Shown piece after piece: positions 48,788 through 57,740 of a DNA stretch of 64,000 bases (position 1 is its first letter; every line of letters starts with the position of its first letter). The translations under genes and the position numbers were made by a program. The notes under the pieces are model-generated. The model did no database searches and was not told the DNA's origin. It was given only the letters and a program-made list of their open reading frames with translations. This stretch comes from Xanthomonas prunicola (GTDB lineage Bacteria > Pseudomonadota > Gammaproteobacteria > Xanthomonadales > Xanthomonadaceae): assembly GCF_002846205.1 (NCBI RefSeq), contig NZ_PHKV01000009.1, forward strand, positions 62,001-126,000, read 5' to 3'.

Positions 48788-51508
48788 ATGTCAGTGCAAC
48801 ATCGCCACATTCCGGCAGGCCGGATTGTGGGCCAGCGTTCGATCCGTGATTTCCGCCGCTCCGTGATGGCCATCAGTGTGGCCACGCTGCTGAGCGCGCA
48901 GGCCCATGCGCAGGATGCGACCACCACTGCTACGCCGGCATCGGATTCGACGACACAACAGCTGGACGCCGTGCAGGTCACCGGTACCCGCAGCAGCGTC
49001 ACCAAAGCACAGCTGGTCAAGCAGAATGCCGAGCAGATTGTCGATTCCATCGTTGCCGAAGACATCGGCAAACTGCCCGACAACAACGTGGCCGAGGCGC
49101 TGCAGCGCATCTCCGGCATCCAGATTTCGCGCAACTATGGCGAAGGCAGCTCGATCGCGATCCGCGGCCTGACCCAGGTGCGCACCGAACTCAATGGCCG
49201 CGACATCTTTACCGCCAACGACGGCCGTGGCCTGAGCTTCGAAGACGTCTCTGCCGAATTGCTCGGCGGCGTCAACGTCTACAAGAATCCGTCGGCCGAC
49301 ATGATCGAAGGTGGCCTGGGCGGCACCGTCGACCTGCGCACGCGTCTGCCGTTCGATTACGACGGCCGCAAGATCGCCGGCAGCGTGCAGTACAACGATT
49401 ACGACCTCGCCGACGACGGCAAGCCGGCGTTCTCGGGCTTGTTCAGCGATCGCTGGCAGACCGGCATCGGCGAGATCGGCATCCTGGTCAACTACTCGCA
49501 GCAAAAGAGCCCGTTCCGCCAGGACACCATCTCGATCGAGCCGTGGTACACGCAGACCGATCTGCCGGGCTATGAAGGCCAGGGCGTGTCGGTGCCGCAC
49601 GGCGCCGGCATCAACACCACCGTCGGCGAGCGCGAGCGCAAGACCGGTGCGTTTGCGATGCAGTGGCGGCCGAACGATGCAGTTGAGGTGTATACGCAGG
49701 TGCTGCGTTCGGACTACGACTTCAGCTGGCACGATTACTCGTTCTTCGCGCTCACCGGTGCCAACCCGATGCAGGGCTTGCCCGGCATCCAGGTCAACAA
49801 CCGCAACGAGTTCGTCAACGGCTCGTTCCAGAATGTGCCGACCGAATCCAACACCAGCCTGACCGAGCGGCATTCGGTGACCACCGATTACGCGCTGGGC
49901 GCCAAGTGGACGGTCAACGAAAAGCTGACCCTGAGTACCGACTTCCAGTACGTGGATGCCACCACCACCGGCACGCGCTACATCCTGTCCACCGGTCAGA
50001 CCACCAGCCCGCAGTTCAATGTCGATTTCCGTGGCGATCTGCCACGCCTGTCGGTGACCGATGCCAGCGGCGCGGAAGGCTATCTGGCCGACGTCAACAA
50101 CTACAGCGGTTGGCGTTATCACCTGGACAATAAGGACGACAACACGGGCACCGAATTCGCCTGGCGTGCCGATATGGATCTGGCCTTCGATAGCGACTTC
50201 GTGCGCAGCTTCAAGGCCGGTGTGCGTTACACCGACCGTGATGCCGAAACCAAGGGCAACATCTACCGCTTCATGTGCATCAACAACTGCGCGGGCGCAC
50301 CGTTTTCGCAGTACCCCAGCGTCGGCGTGGTGACCAATCCGATCACCGACTTCTTCCGCGGTGAAGGTCATGCCTTCGGGCCGACCCTGACGGCATCGGA
50401 TGCCGCAGTGGCGAACTATCGGCAGACCTTGGCGGCCTTCGGTGCCAGCCCGCTGGACTTTGCGCCCAACAACATCAATACGCAGAACGAGAAGACCTAC
50501 GCGGCATACGGCGTGCTGCGCTTCGGCGTGGATGGCAACATTCCGTTCGATGGCAACATCGGCGTGCGCGTGGTACGGACCGAAGTGGGCTCGCAGGGCG
50601 TGCGCACCGGCACCGATGCCGAAGGTGGCGGCCTGATTCCGGTGGATGCGCAGCAGACCTACACCGACGTGCTGCCCAGCTTGAACCTGCGTTGGATGCT
50701 GAGCGATCAGTTGCAGTGGCGTTTTGCCGCCTCGCGCGGTATTTCGCGCCCGACCTTCGACAAGCTCAACCCGAACCTGAGCCTGAGCACCGGTAGCTCG
50801 AACGGCGCCTCGACCTTTACCGGCACCGCCGGTAACCCGGGCCTGGAAGCGGTCAAGGCCGACCAGTTCGATACCGCGCTGGAGTGGTACTTCGGCCAGG
50901 GGTCGATGATGTACGGCACCCTGTTCTACAAGAAGGTGGAAGGCTTCATCGCCAACGCCGTCTTCAACGAGGTGTACGACGGCCAGGTGTGGCAGATCAC
51001 CCGTCCGGTCAACGGCGATGCCGGCAAGATCCGCGGTGCGGAACTGGGCTACACGCAGTTCTTCGACTTCCTGCCAGCCTGGCTGAGCGGCTTCGGTCTG
51101 CAGACCAACTACACCTATGTCGACAGCGAGGCGCCGAGCCCCACTGCCACCGACACCAATGGCCAGTCGTTGACGGTGCCGCTGGAAGGGCTGTCCAAGA
51201 ACAGCTACAACGCGATCCTCAGCTACGAAACCTCGCGCTTCCAGGGCCGTGTGGCCTACAACTGGCGTAGCGACTGGCTGGTGACCACCGCAGGCAACGG
51301 CACCGGCAATCTGCCGGTCTACAACAAGGGCTTCGGCCAGCTGGATGCCTCGCTGCGTTTCAACATCAATGCTGTGTGGTCGATTTCGCTGGATGGCGTA
51401 AACCTGCTCGATACCCGTCGCGAAAGCTATCTGGGGACCGAGTCGCGCTACCGCGATTTCGTGATCAACGATCGTCGGTATGGCCTGACGTTGCGGGCCA
51501 GCCTGTAG
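48788..51508 (+). CDS. TonB-dependent receptor 2 (xyloglucan-locus)
   Basis: A 906-residue receptor, paralogous to receptor 1 along its full length. Signal peptide to about residue 39 (SVATLLSAQAHAQ), TonB-box-like LDAVQVTG near 60, plug domain KQNAEQIVDSIVAEDIGKLPDNNVAEALQRISGIQI and ELNGRDIFTANDGRGLSFEDVSAELLGGVNVYKNPSADMIEGGLGGTVDLRTR, then a barrel. The last residues RRYGLTLRASL end in Leu, not the usual aromatic BAM signal. The start follows the shared GGGAGG leader. Probably imports a different oligosaccharide size or decoration than receptor 1. Confidence 0.92.
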   Translation: MSVQHRHIPAGRIVGQRSIRDFRRSVMAISVATLLSAQAHAQDATTTATPASDSTTQQLDAVQVTGTRSSVTKAQLVKQNAEQIVDSIVAEDIGKLPDNNVAEALQRISGIQISRNYGEGSSIAIRGLTQVRTELNGRDIFTANDGRGLSFEDVSAELLGGVNVYKNPSADMIEGGLGGTVDLRTRLPFDYDGRKIAGSVQYNDYDLADDGKPAFSGLFSDRWQTGIGEIGILVNYSQQKSPFRQDTISIEPWYTQTDLPGYEGQGVSVPHGAGINTTVGERERKTGAFAMQWRPNDAVEVYTQVLRSDYDFSWHDYSFFALTGANPMQGLPGIQVNNRNEFVNGSFQNVPTESNTSLTERHSVTTDYALGAKWTVNEKLTLSTDFQYVDATTTGTRYILSTGQTTSPQFNVDFRGDLPRLSVTDASGAEGYLADVNNYSGWRYHLDNKDDNTGTEFAWRADMDLAFDSDFVRSFKAGVRYTDRDAETKGNIYRFMCINNCAGAPFSQYPSVGVVTNPITDFFRGEGHAFGPTLTASDAAVANYRQTLAAFGASPLDFAPNNINTQNEKTYAAYGVLRFGVDGNIPFDGNIGVRVVRTEVGSQGVRTGTDAEGGGLIPVDAQQTYTDVLPSLNLRWMLSDQLQWRFAASRGISRPTFDKLNPNLSLSTGSSNGASTFTGTAGNPGLEAVKADQFDTALEWYFGQGSMMYGTLFYKKVEGFIANAVFNEVYDGQVWQITRPVNGDAGKIRGAELGYTQFFDFLPAWLSGFGLQTNYTYVDSEAPSPTATDTNGQSLTVPLEGLSKNSYNAILSYETSRFQGRVAYNWRSDWLVTTAGNGTGNLPVYNKGFGQLDASLRFNINAVWSISLDGVNLLDTRRESYLGTESRYRDFVINDRRYGLTLRASL

Positions 51509-51619
51509 AACGCGCCGTAGGAAGTGCGTCGCCGGTGCGGCGAGCTGTGCAGGCAGCTCGTTGGACCGGCGTTTTTCCTATCGATAACCAGGTCATCGAT
51601 CGCGAGGGGAGCCGGAGGA

Positions 51620-53875
51620 ATGATCGTTGTGATCGATCCGCCTACTAAGCGCCACCTTTCTGCACAGGCGTGGCTGACTGCTGTGTGCCTGATGCTTGTG
51701 TTGTTCTTCATGACGTCCGACGTATCTGCGGCCAAGCCCGGCACGCTGGAGCCGTATCAGTGGCGCAGTGTTGCCATTGGCGGTGGCGGTTTTGTCACCG
51801 GAGTACTGTTTCATCCCGCCGAACGCGATCTTGCCTATGCACGCACCGATGTCGGTGGTGCGTATCGCTGGGATGCGCAGGCGCAGCAGTGGGTGGCGCT
51901 GACAGACTGGTTGGGCGCCGACGACTGGAATCTGATGGGGATCGACGCCTTCGCGGTCGATCCTGCCGATCCGAACGCGCTGTATCTGGCCGCGGGCACC
52001 TACATGCACGAACGCGCCGGCAATGCAGCGGTACTGCGATCGTTCGATCGCGGCAAAAGCTTTGAGCGCGCCGAGCTGCCGTTCAAGCTCGGTGGCAACC
52101 AATTAGGCCGTGCCAATGGCGAACGGCTGGCCGTGGACCCGCACGATGGCCGTGTGCTCTTGCTCGGCTCACGTGATGCAGGCCTGTGGCGCAGCGACGA
52201 TCGCGGCGCGCACTGGGCGCGGGTGGAGACATTTCCTGCCGATGCCTTTGCAGGCGCCACGGCGCGCAACCATGTCGGGCGCGAACAGGCGGTGGGGATC
52301 GCCTTTGTCGTGTTCGATGCCGCCAGCGGTCGCGCTGGCAGTCCGACGCCGCGTCTCTATGTTGGCATTTCCACCGCGCATAACAGCCTGTATGTCTCCG
52401 AAGATGCCGGCCGCACCTGGTCGGCGGTGGCGGGTCAACCGAGCGGATTGCGTCCTAACCACATGGTCGGCGGCAGCGATGGGCAGTGGTATCTGAGCTA
52501 TGGCGATCAGCCTGGCCCGGATTTGATGGCCGGTGGCGCGCTATGGAACTACGACGCGGCGGAGCGCCGTTGGCGTGAGATCAGCCCACTCCCGCAACCG
52601 GCCAGTGGCGATGGTTTCGGCTGGGGCGCCGTTGCGGTGGATCCGCAACATCCGCAGGTGCTGTTGGCCAGCACCTTCCGCCGCCGCACCCCGCGCGATG
52701 AATTGTTCCGCAGCAACGATGGCGGGCGCCGCTGGACGCCGTTGCTGGCAAACGCGCAGTTCGATCACAGCGCCGCGCCGTGGACCGCGCACGCAACGCC
52801 GCACTGGATGGGCGCGCTGGCGATCGACCCATTCGACAGCAACCACGCCCTGTTCGTCACCGGTTACGGCATCTGGGCCTCGCGGAATCTGCAGGATTTC
52901 GCTGCACGCCAGCAGCCGTTGCAGTGGTGGTTCCAGGACCGTGGGCTGGAAGAAACCGTGCCACTGGATCTGCTCAGCCCGATGGCCGGTGCACATCTGC
53001 TCAGTGCGCTCGGCGATATCGATGGCTTTCGGCACGACGCGCTGGACACCGCACAACTGCAGTACCTCGGCCCGCGCCTGACCAATGGCGAGAGCATCGA
53101 TGCTGCGGGCCAGGCGCCACAGTGGGTGGTGCGCAGCGGCACCGTGCGCGATCGCCGCAATAACGAGATCCGCGCGCTGGTATCGCAGGATGGCGGCGCG
53201 CACTGGAGCGCCTTCGCCAGCGAACCGCCGAGCGGGCAGGGAGCAGGCACCATTGCCATTGCCGCCGATGCATCGCAAGTGGTGTGGGCGCCGGAGCAAG
53301 GCGGTGTGTGGCGCACCGCCGATTTCGGCAAGCACTGGCAGCGCGTGCAGGGCTTGCCCGACACCGCGGTTGTGGTGGCCGACCGCGTGGATGCGCAGCG
53401 TTGGTATGCGGGCGATCGCGTCAGCGGCCGCCTGTATGAGAGCACCGATGGCGCGGCCAGTTTCCGCGATACCGGTCAGCAGATCGGCAGCCCGGCACGC
53501 GACGAACGTGCGCGCCCGCAACTGCGGCCCGATCCATGGCGTGCGGGCGTTGTATATCTGGCGAGTCCCACGCTGGGGGTGATGCGTTGGCAGAACGGCA
53601 AATTGCACACGCTTTCCAGGCCGGACGAAGCGCGTTCGTTGGGCATCGGCAAGGCGTTGCGTGCTGAGGCGCCACCGACCCTGTATCTGGCCGGGCGCGT
53701 GTCGGGCGTGGATGGCATTTTCCGCTCCGATGACGAGGGCGCCCATTGGTTGCGCATCAATGACGATGCACATCGCTTTGGCAAACCATATCGCGTGACC
53801 GGCGACCCACGTCTTCCTGGCCGTGTGTATTTCGCCACCGGTGGCCGTGGCATCTTCTATGGGGATCCACGATGA
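51620..53875 (+). CDS. GH74 endo-xyloglucanase
   Basis: A 751-residue endo-beta-1,4-glucanase of family GH74, which cleaves the xyloglucan backbone. Signal peptide to about residue 37 (LTAVCLMLVLFFMTSDVSA). The family motif YARTDVGGAYRWD is at 73-85 with probable catalytic Asp77, the second catalytic region GDIDGFRHD at 465-473; several BNR repeats (SxDxGxxW: SDDRGAHW, SEDAGRTW, SNDGGRRW, SDDEGAHW) form the two beta-propellers. No carbohydrate-binding module follows. Two purine-rich sites precede the ATG; the one at 51605 has better spacing. An upstream alternative start is not supported. Confidence 0.9.
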   Translation: MIVVIDPPTKRHLSAQAWLTAVCLMLVLFFMTSDVSAAKPGTLEPYQWRSVAIGGGGFVTGVLFHPAERDLAYARTDVGGAYRWDAQAQQWVALTDWLGADDWNLMGIDAFAVDPADPNALYLAAGTYMHERAGNAAVLRSFDRGKSFERAELPFKLGGNQLGRANGERLAVDPHDGRVLLLGSRDAGLWRSDDRGAHWARVETFPADAFAGATARNHVGREQAVGIAFVVFDAASGRAGSPTPRLYVGISTAHNSLYVSEDAGRTWSAVAGQPSGLRPNHMVGGSDGQWYLSYGDQPGPDLMAGGALWNYDAAERRWREISPLPQPASGDGFGWGAVAVDPQHPQVLLASTFRRRTPRDELFRSNDGGRRWTPLLANAQFDHSAAPWTAHATPHWMGALAIDPFDSNHALFVTGYGIWASRNLQDFAARQQPLQWWFQDRGLEETVPLDLLSPMAGAHLLSALGDIDGFRHDALDTAQLQYLGPRLTNGESIDAAGQAPQWVVRSGTVRDRRNNEIRALVSQDGGAHWSAFASEPPSGQGAGTIAIAADASQVVWAPEQGGVWRTADFGKHWQRVQGLPDTAVVVADRVDAQRWYAGDRVSGRLYESTDGAASFRDTGQQIGSPARDERARPQLRPDPWRAGVVYLASPTLGVMRWQNGKLHTLSRPDEARSLGIGKALRAEAPPTLYLAGRVSGVDGIFRSDDEGAHWLRINDDAHRFGKPYRVTGDPRLPGRVYFATGGRGIFYGDPR

Positions 53876-53981
53876 GCGAGGCGTCGCTGCGCACATCATC
53901 GCGCTGTCTTACCGTGTACGGCGCTGTTGGCCGTCATATCGCCGTGTGCGGCCTGGCTGCGCCGACTTTGGAGATCACTGC

Positions 53982-55898
53982 ATGACCGCTTCTCTCGTTC
54001 GTCGTGGCTGCCTGCTGGGCTTGGTGCTGGTCAGCCCAACCGCCTGGGCATTGCCAACGCTGCCGCTGGTGTTTGCCGATGGCACCGTGCTGCAGCGCGA
54101 TCAACCGATGCCGATATGGGGCTGGTCTACGCCCAATGCCGCGATCACAGTCAGCTTCGACGGCAAGCGCGCCACCGCCAAGGCCGATGCAACCGGGCAA
54201 TGGAAGGTCAAACTGCCGGCGCACAAGGCCGGTGGTCCGTATGTGCTGCGAGTGCAGGGCGACGGCGGCGACGTGCAGGTGCGCGAGGTGCTGGTCGGCG
54301 ATGTGTGGCTGGCCAGCGGGCAATCGAACATGGAATGGCCGTTAGCCCAGGCCAGCGACGGCCCGCAGGCGGTGGCTGCGGCCAACGATCCGCAGCTGCG
54401 GCAGTTCAAGGTGCCTAAATCGTGGTCGCTGCAGCCGGAGGCGCGCCTGACCGGTGGCGAGTGGAAGGCTGCCACGCCTGGCAACGCCGGCGAATTCACT
54501 GCCGTCGGCTATTTCTTCGCCAAGGAACTGCGCGCCAGCACCGGCGTACCGATCGGTATCATCAACAGTACCTGGGGCGGCAGCGCGATCGAGGCGTGGA
54601 TGGATGCCGCCTCGTTGGGCCTGAATGCCGATCAGAACCAGGGCGCGATCGAGGCGATCAAGCAACGCGACGCTGCTGCGCAAGCCGCCACCGGCAAGCG
54701 CATCGCACGCTGGCCCAAGGTGGATGGCGACATGCCGCAGTGGCGCGACTCCGACTTCGACGACAGCGATTGGGACAGCATCCCGGTCACCAAGCAATGG
54801 GAATCCAGTGGCTACGACGGCATGGACGGCATCGCCTGGTATCGCACCACGATGACGCTCAGTGCTGCCGAGGCCAAGGCCGGCATCACCTTGGGCGTGG
54901 GGCAGGTCGACGATTCGGACATCACCTATGTCAACGGCCAGCAGGTGGGCAGCACCGAGAAGCAATGGAATCTGCCGCGCGTCTACACCGTGCCTGCCTC
55001 TGCCTTGCATGCCGGCGTCAACCACATCGCCGTGCGCGTGGACGACCTCAGTGGCGGTGGCGGCATGCACGGACCGGACGAGCAGCGCTTCGTGCAGACC
55101 AGCGATGGCGCCAGGCGCGCGCTGAACGGCTGGAAGTTTCGCCCTGCAGCAGTGCGCGTGTCGCTGACCGACAACAAGAATCAGCTGCCTACGCTGTTGT
55201 ACAACCAGATGATCCATCCGTTGCAGCCGTTCCCGGTCAAAGGCGTGATCTGGTACCAGGGCGAACAAAATGCCACCGAGACTGGCGCGGTGAAATACCG
55301 TGAGCAATTCGCGGCGATGATCCAGCAATGGCGTGCCGAGCGCGGCGATAAAACGCTGCCGTTCCTGTGGGTGCAGCTGGCTAACTTCAAGGCCGGTGGC
55401 GACAAGGGCGAGCTGAGCCCGTGGGCGCTGTTGCGCGAGTCGCAGTCCAAGACGCTGGTGCTGCCGGCAACCGGGCAGGCGGTGATCATCGATATCGGCA
55501 ACCCCACCGACATCCATCCCACCAACAAGCGCGATGTTGGTCATCGTCTGGCGCTGGCGGCGCGGCATGTGGCCTATGGCGAGACGCTGGTGTTCAGCGC
55601 GCCGGTCTTCGAGCGGGCGAGTTTTGACGGAGGTAAAGCAGTGCTGACCTTCGATTTGCAGGGCAGTGCCCTGCAAGTGCGCGGCGGTGGGGCAGTGCAG
55701 GGCTTTCGCATTGCTGGCGCCGATCGACACTTTCACCCGGCCACCGCGCAGATCGAAGGCGACCGCGTGATCGTGCGCAGCGACGCAGTGGCCGCACCGG
55801 TGGCCGTGCGCTACGGCTGGAGCGAGAACCCGGACGACGCCAATCTGATCAATCGCGACGCCCTTCCTGTTTCCCCCTTCCGCACCGATACCTGGTGA
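53982..55898 (+). CDS. CE20-type acetylxyloglucan esterase
   Basis: A 638-residue periplasmic or secreted SGNH-fold esterase, as in family CE20 described from the Xanthomonas xyloglucan locus. Signal peptide to about residue 23 (VSPTAWA). Nucleophile Ser115 in GQSNMEWP; a long insertion (about 235-405) with [16 protein letters not shown] and [25 protein letters not shown] looks like a jelly-roll carbohydrate-binding domain; [13 protein letters not shown] is the third block and [16 protein letters not shown] holds the catalytic Asp/His. Removal of acetyl groups would open galactosyl side chains to the GH35 enzyme. It follows GH74 by 106 bases. Confidence 0.85.
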   Translation: MTASLVRRGCLLGLVLVSPTAWALPTLPLVFADGTVLQRDQPMPIWGWSTPNAAITVSFDGKRATAKADATGQWKVKLPAHKAGGPYVLRVQGDGGDVQVREVLVGDVWLASGQSNMEWPLAQASDGPQAVAAANDPQLRQFKVPKSWSLQPEARLTGGEWKAATPGNAGEFTAVGYFFAKELRASTGVPIGIINSTWGGSAIEAWMDAASLGLNADQNQGAIEAIKQRDAAAQAATGKRIARWPKVDGDMPQWRDSDFDDSDWDSIPVTKQWESSGYDGMDGIAWYRTTMTLSAAEAKAGITLGVGQVDDSDITYVNGQQVGSTEKQWNLPRVYTVPASALHAGVNHIAVRVDDLSGGGGMHGPDEQRFVQTSDGARRALNGWKFRPAAVRVSLTDNKNQLPTLLYNQMIHPLQPFPVKGVIWYQGEQNATETGAVKYREQFAAMIQQWRAERGDKTLPFLWVQLANFKAGGDKGELSPWALLRESQSKTLVLPATGQAVIIDIGNPTDIHPTNKRDVGHRLALAARHVAYGETLVFSAPVFERASFDGGKAVLTFDLQGSALQVRGGGAVQGFRIAGADRHFHPATAQIEGDRVIVRSDAVAAPVAVRYGWSENPDDANLINRDALPVSPFRTDTW

Positions 55899-55909
55899 CA
55901 CGGAGTCCT

Positions 55910-57637
55910 ATGTCCATGCATTCCCCCGTTGCAGGTGCCATCTCCCACTCCAACGCACGGCGTTGCCTGCGTCCGCTGCTGCTGTCCGCGCTGACGCTGG
56001 CCTTGGCCGCGTGCCAATCTGGTGACAAGGGCGATGCCGGCAAACCTGCCGCAACCACAGCGGTGGCAAACCCGGCAACTGCACAGGCGCCAGCCGCACA
56101 GACGCCGATGCCGCAGTTCGTCAGCAAGGATGGCAAGCATGCGTTGATGGTCGACGGTGCGCCGTTCCTGATCCTGGGTGCGCAGGTCAACAACTCCAGC
56201 AACTATCCCGGCATCCTGGACAAGGTATGGCCCGCCATGCAGGTGCTGGGCCCCAACACCGTGCAAGTACCGATCGCCTGGGAACAGGTGGAGCCGGAAG
56301 AAGGCAAGTTCGATTTCTCCTTCGTCGATACGCTGCTGGGCCAGGCGCGCGAACACAAGATGCGCCTGGTGCTGTTGTGGTTTGCAACCTGGAAGAACAA
56401 CGGCCCGCAGTACGCGCCGCATTGGGTCAAGACCGATAACCAGCGCTTCCCGCGCGTGGTGACGCGCGAAGGCAAGTCGATCGGTTCGCTGTCGCCACAT
56501 GCGCAGGCCACACTGGATGCCGACCGCAAGGCGTTCGTCGCCTTCATGCAGCACCTGAAGAAGGTCGACCCGCAACACACCGTGATCATGATCCAGCCGG
56601 AGAACGAGCCGGGCACCTACGGCAGCGTGCGCGACTTCTCGCCGATGGCGCAGAAGCTGTTCGACGGTGCAGTGCCGGACGAGCTGATCAAACGTTTGAA
56701 CAAACAGCCGGGTACCTGGGCGCAGGTGTTCGGCGCCGATGCCGATGAAATCTTCCATGCGTGGTCGATCGGCCGTTACATCGACCAGGTCGTCGCAGCC
56801 GGCAAGGCCGAGTATCCGTTGCCGATGTACGTCAATGCCGCGCTGCGTGGCCCGTTCAATCCGGGCCAGCCCGGCCAGTACGCCAGCGGTGGCCCCACCG
56901 ACAACGTGCTCGATGTCTGGAAGGCGGCCGGTCCGCATATCGACCTGCTGGCACCGGACATCTACATGCCGGATTACCGCATGTACACCACGGTGTTGCA
57001 GCGTTACGCGCGCCCGGACAACGCGCTGTTCGTTGCCGAAACCGGCAATCGCCCAGAATACGCGCGCTACCTGTATCCCACGCTAGGGCATAACGGCATC
57101 GGCTGGTCGGCCTTCGGTATGGATTACACGCACTATTCCAACTATCCGCTCGGTGCCAAGCATGTGGACGAAGAGACGCTCGCGCCGTTCGCGCTTGGTT
57201 TCCAGGCGGTCAGCATGGGCATGCGGCCGTTCGCCAAGGCGGCGTCCGAAGGCAAGCTGCACGGCGCGGCCGAAGAGCCCGGCCAGGCCGTACAGGAGCT
57301 CAAGCTCAATGACCGTTGGAGCGCCACCATCACCTACGGCGTGCCGCAGTTCTGGTTCAAGGGCGATCCGCCGGGCAACCCCGAACCGATCGGCGCCGCG
57401 TTGATCGCCGAGCTCGGCCCGGACGAATTCCTGGTCACCGGTTACCACGTGCGCGTGACCCTGCACCCGGCCAGTGAAGCCACTGCCAACCTGATCTACG
57501 ACCGGGTCGAGGAAGGCGTCTACGAAGGTAATGATTGGAAGTTCCAGCGCAACTGGAATGGCGACCAGACCGATTACGGCGTCAATTTTTCCAACGTGCC
57601 GCAGCTGCTCAGGATCACACTGGCGACCTACAAATAG
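55910..57637 (+). CDS. GH35 beta-galactosidase lipoprotein
   Basis: A 575-residue GH35 enzyme with a DUF5597 C-terminal domain, expected to remove galactose from xyloglucan side chains. The lipobox LAAC (near residue 36) makes it a lipoprotein, with Gln at +2. The acid/base Glu233 is in ENEPGTYG and the nucleophile Glu377 in VAETGN. Residues 60-380 form the (beta/alpha)8 barrel. Three in-frame starts are close (GTG 55895 overlapping the CE20 stop, ATG 55910, ATG 55916); GGAG at 55902 favours 55910 or 55916. Overlap with the CE20 gene suggests one operon. Confidence 0.9.
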   Translation: MSMHSPVAGAISHSNARRCLRPLLLSALTLALAACQSGDKGDAGKPAATTAVANPATAQAPAAQTPMPQFVSKDGKHALMVDGAPFLILGAQVNNSSNYPGILDKVWPAMQVLGPNTVQVPIAWEQVEPEEGKFDFSFVDTLLGQAREHKMRLVLLWFATWKNNGPQYAPHWVKTDNQRFPRVVTREGKSIGSLSPHAQATLDADRKAFVAFMQHLKKVDPQHTVIMIQPENEPGTYGSVRDFSPMAQKLFDGAVPDELIKRLNKQPGTWAQVFGADADEIFHAWSIGRYIDQVVAAGKAEYPLPMYVNAALRGPFNPGQPGQYASGGPTDNVLDVWKAAGPHIDLLAPDIYMPDYRMYTTVLQRYARPDNALFVAETGNRPEYARYLYPTLGHNGIGWSAFGMDYTHYSNYPLGAKHVDEETLAPFALGFQAVSMGMRPFAKAASEGKLHGAAEEPGQAVQELKLNDRWSATITYGVPQFWFKGDPPGNPEPIGAALIAELGPDEFLVTGYHVRVTLHPASEATANLIYDRVEEGVYEGNDWKFQRNWNGDQTDYGVNFSNVPQLLRITLATYK

Positions 57638-57740
57638 GCGCGCCAGGATAATGAAGCCAGGCCGTATCGAGGACGTCGCCTCACCTCACCCATGCGCTGC
57701 CGCCCCCGCGGCAACGTTCCGCAATTCCAAGGGAGTGACC

